From Streptomyces albogriseolus (GTDB lineage Bacteria > Actinomycetota > Actinomycetes > Streptomycetales > Streptomycetaceae): 64,000 bases of DNA. The stretch spans positions 62,001 through 126,000 of the forward strand of contig BMVA01000020.1 of the NCBI GenBank assembly GCA_014650475.1, written 5' to 3'. Positions 62,305 through 64,000 of this stretch are shown here, in pieces. The translations under genes were made by a program, and so were the position numbers. Each line of letters opens with the position of its first letter. Position 1 is the first letter of the stretch. The notes beneath the pieces are model-generated. The model ran no database searches. It was not told the origin of the DNA and was given only the letters and a program-made list of their open reading frames with translations.

Positions 62305-63242
62305 ATGCCCTCCTCGAGCAGTGCCTGTCCCCGCTCGATCAGCTGAGCGAGCTGCTTGAGATGATCCCCGGCCGGCTCGTGCAGCGGGGGACGGACCTCC
62401 CCCACGTCCAGCCCGCGCAGCCGCACCCCCGCCTTGACCAGCGAGACGGCGTACCCCTGGCCCTTGTCGCGCAGGTCGACGAAGGGCCGGTAGAAGCCGT
62501 CGATCAGGCGGCGCACGGTGGCCTCGTCGCCGGTGCGCAGCGCGGTGTGGCAGGCGAGGGCGATCTCCGGGGCGAAGCAGAACACCGCGGACGAGTACAG
62601 GGTGACTCCGAGGCCGCGGTAGGCGGGCTGGGTCAGCTCGGCGGTGGGCAGCCCGTTGAAGTACAGGAAGTCCTCGACTCCGGCCGCGCGCACGGCGCTG
62701 ATCGTGCGCTGCATCAGGTCGAGGTCGCCGTAGCCGTCCTTGAGGCCGACGACGCCCTCGGCGCGGGCGAGTTCCACGACGGTGGCGGGGGTGAGGACGG
62801 CGTTGTCCCGCTGGTAGACGATCACCGGCAGGGAGGTGGCGGCGGCCAGCTCGCGGTAGTGCCGCAGCAGCCCCTCCTGCCCGGCCTTGACCAGGTACGG
62901 CGGCATGGCGAGCAGGCCCTCGGCGCCGGCGGCCTCGGCCAGCCGGGCGTAGCGGACGGCGAGGGCGGTGCCGTAGCCGGCGCCCGCGACGACCGGGACG
63001 CGCCCCTCGGCGGCCTCCACCGCCGCGCGCACGCAGGTCTCGAACTCCTCGGGCGTCAGCGCGTGGAACTCGCCGGTGCCGCAGCAGGCGAAGACGGCGG
63101 CGGCCCCGGCCTCGACGCCGCGCCGCACATGGAGCCGGTAGGCGGCGAGGTCGACGGCGCCGTCGGGTCCGTAGGCGGTGACCGGGAAGAACAGCGGCCC
63201 GCTGGGGATACTCAGTCGCGCGGCGAGAGGGGCTGACGTCAC
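62301..63242 (-). CDS. 5-Dehydro-4-deoxyglucarate dehydratase-like (DHDPS family)
   Basis: 313 residues from GTG 63242 with GGGAGAG upstream; an in-frame ATG at 63269 is less likely. Family blocks: GPLFFPVTAYGPDG, CCGTGEFHALTPEEF, PVIVYQRDNAVLTP with the conserved Tyr, and Schiff-base lysine in GVVGLKDGYGDLDLM. The FFPVTA and YQRDN motifs are typical of KDGDH, which converts 5-dehydro-4-deoxyglucarate to alpha-ketoglutaric semialdehyde with loss of water and CO2. Divergent from uronate dehydrogenase, fitting the oxidative galacturonate/glucuronate pathway. Confidence 0.85.
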   Translation of the reverse strand: MTSAPLAARLSIPSGPLFFPVTAYGPDGAVDLAAYRLHVRRGVEAGAAAVFACCGTGEFHALTPEEFETCVRAAVEAAEGRVPVVAGAGYGTALAVRYARLAEAAGAEGLLAMPPYLVKAGQEGLLRHYRELAAATSLPVIVYQRDNAVLTPATVVELARAEGVVGLKDGYGDLDLMQRTISAVRAAGVEDFLYFNGLPTAELTQPAYRGLGVTLYSSAVFCFAPEIALACHTALRTGDEATVRRLIDGFYRPFVDLRDKGQGYAVSLVKAGVRLRGLDVGEVRPPLHEPAGDHLKQLAQLIERGQALLEEGM

Positions 63243-63261
63243 AAGCTCTCCCTGGTCCTGG

Positions 63262-63296
63262 GTCCACATTCTTGATTGTCGTCCATATTTCTGAAC
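63262..63296. promoter_or_regulatory. Repeated operator-like sites between KDG dehydratase and uronate dehydrogenase genes
   Basis: GTCCACATTCTTGA (63262-63275) and GTCCATATTTCTGA (63281-63294) match at 11 of 14 positions, 19 bases apart; the second also forms an inverted repeat GTCCA-N6-TGAAC (63281-63296) with one mismatch. They lie in the 256-bp divergent promoter region, 20-54 bases from the minus-strand start. The pattern suits a GntR- or IclR-type site. No other element was seen in this gap. Confidence 0.5.
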
Positions 63297-63498
63297 GAGA
63301 CCACGCTAAGGCGGGGCAGGGAGGCGGGTCAAGCGGATCGCCGCGCACGACTGACGCCGCCGTGGCGGGTCAGGGATACTTGACGCGCCGCGTCCGGGCT
63401 CCTTAGCGTGTCCACGCACATGAACGACGTGCGTCCACCTGCACGTTCGCTCTATCTCGCCCTGTCTGTTCCGGCCGGCGCCGCAAGGAGACCCGCAG

Positions 63499-64000
63499 AT
63501 GCCCGCTCCCCGCACCGTCCTGCTCACCGGCGCCGCCGGCGGTCTCGGCACGCTGATGCGGGAGCTGCTTCCCTCGTACGGCTACGAGCTGCGGCTGTTC
63601 GACATGCGGCCCATCGACGGCGAACCCGACGCGGTCGTCGGGGACCTGAGCGACCAGGACGCCGTGCGGGAGGCGGTGCGGGGGGTCGACGCGGTCGTGC
63701 ACCTGGCGGGCATCTCGCTGGAGGCGCCCTTCGACAAGATCCTCAAGGCCAACATCGAGGGGACGTACCACCTGTACGAGGCCGCGCGTGAGGAAGGCGT
63801 GCGCCGGATCGTCTTCGCCTCCTCCAACCACGCCGTCGGCTGCACCCCGCGGCCGCGGGGCGACGACCCGTTGATCCCCGTCGACACCCCGCGCCGGCCG
63901 GACACCTTCTACGGGCTGTCCAAGTGCTTCGGCGAGGATCTGGCCCAGCTGTACTGGGACAAGCACGGGGTGGAGACGGTCTCCGTGCGGATCGGGTCGT
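63499..64000 (+). CDS. udh: Uronate dehydrogenase Udh, 3' end outside window
   Basis: NAD-dependent oxidation of D-galacturonate or D-glucuronate to the aldaro-lactone. ATG 63499 with AAGGAG nine bases upstream; 167 residues are visible before the window ends. Short-chain (extended) Rossmann features: LLTGAAGGLGTLMRELL at the N terminus, VVHLAGISLEAPFDKIL, RIVFASSNHAVGC and catalytic YGLSK. FASSNH and PDTFYGLSKCFGEDLAQLY closely resemble bacterial uronate dehydrogenases as I remember them. Divergent from the KDG dehydratase gene. The frame is open to the last base. Confidence 0.88.
   Translation, partial: MPAPRTVLLTGAAGGLGTLMRELLPSYGYELRLFDMRPIDGEPDAVVGDLSDQDAVREAVRGVDAVVHLAGISLEAPFDKILKANIEGTYHLYEAAREEGVRRIVFASSNHAVGCTPRPRGDDPLIPVDTPRRPDTFYGLSKCFGEDLAQLYWDKHGVETVSVRIGS

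Noticed and set aside
61135..63348. Single 737-residue fusion of the unknown gene with an upstream part
   Set aside because: The upstream part is a shadow of the KDG dehydratase gene in another frame; the GTGA overlap at 62301-62304 gives the natural start.

Overview
The window is high-G+C actinobacterial chromosome, almost certainly Streptomyces. Evidence: third-position G/C codon use, frequent GTG starts, runs of genes joined by 4-base ATGA/GTGA overlaps, dispersed repeat families that I recognise from Streptomyces intergenic DNA, a complete ectABCD operon, and an LAETG-type (class E sortase) surface protein. I saw no tRNA, rRNA, CRISPR array, phage or transposase gene, and by eye no TTA (bldA-type) leucine codon in a called gene. 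Family assignments come from recognising motifs and whole-protein resemblance; no search was run.

Layout. (1) 1-15.3 kb: cobalamin (corrin ring) genes cobN (5' end outside the window), a fused ChlI/ChlD-type chelatase subunit, cobO, cobB, cobI, then after an opposite-strand ZIP metal transporter cobM, cobL, a cbiG-cobJ fusion, cobH, cbiX and a cobC-like aminotransferase. Late-cobalt (CobN-type) and early-cobalt (CbiX, CbiG) functions sit side by side. (2) 15.3-15.85 kb: two full and one partial copy of a ~207-bp tandem repeat. (3) 15.9-25.4 kb: an LAETG surface protein, an amidohydrolase, a polar amino acid ABC transporter with a well-formed promoter and palindromic operator candidate, a secreted phospholipase D-like protein, a class V aminotransferase and a DinB-like protein. 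(4) 25.8-29.0 kb: ectABCD, ectoine and 5-hydroxyectoine synthesis, closed by a strong hairpin. (5) 29.1-44.0 kb: housekeeping and signalling genes: aminotransferase, FrnE-type DsbA, DUF1349 and LURP-one-like proteins, two NarL-type two-component systems (one kinase carries an odd C-terminal membrane extension), an IclR regulator divergent from an alpha-ketoglutaric-semialdehyde-type dehydrogenase, a penicillin-binding protein and an NCS2 purine permease.

(6) 44.2-64.0 kb: a carbohydrate region with a pectin theme. Secreted pectinesterase, pectate lyase and rhamnogalacturonan acetylesterase are followed by a tightly coupled six-gene operon (two sugar ABC permeases, Gfo/Idh/MocA oxidoreductase, DUF6807 protein, GH43 glycosidase, solute-binding protein). 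Upstream lies a second coupled operon (GntR regulator, DHDPS-family enzyme, IlvD/Edd dehydratase). At the right edge are a KDG dehydratase-like gene, an unknown TIM-barrel-like gene and a divergent uronate dehydrogenase cut by the window end. Read together with the semialdehyde dehydrogenase at 35.0-36.5 kb, these genes suggest oxidative, non-phosphorylating conversion of pectin sugars (L-arabinose and galacturonate) to 2-oxoglutarate. This route is inferred from family membership and gene order, not demonstrated.
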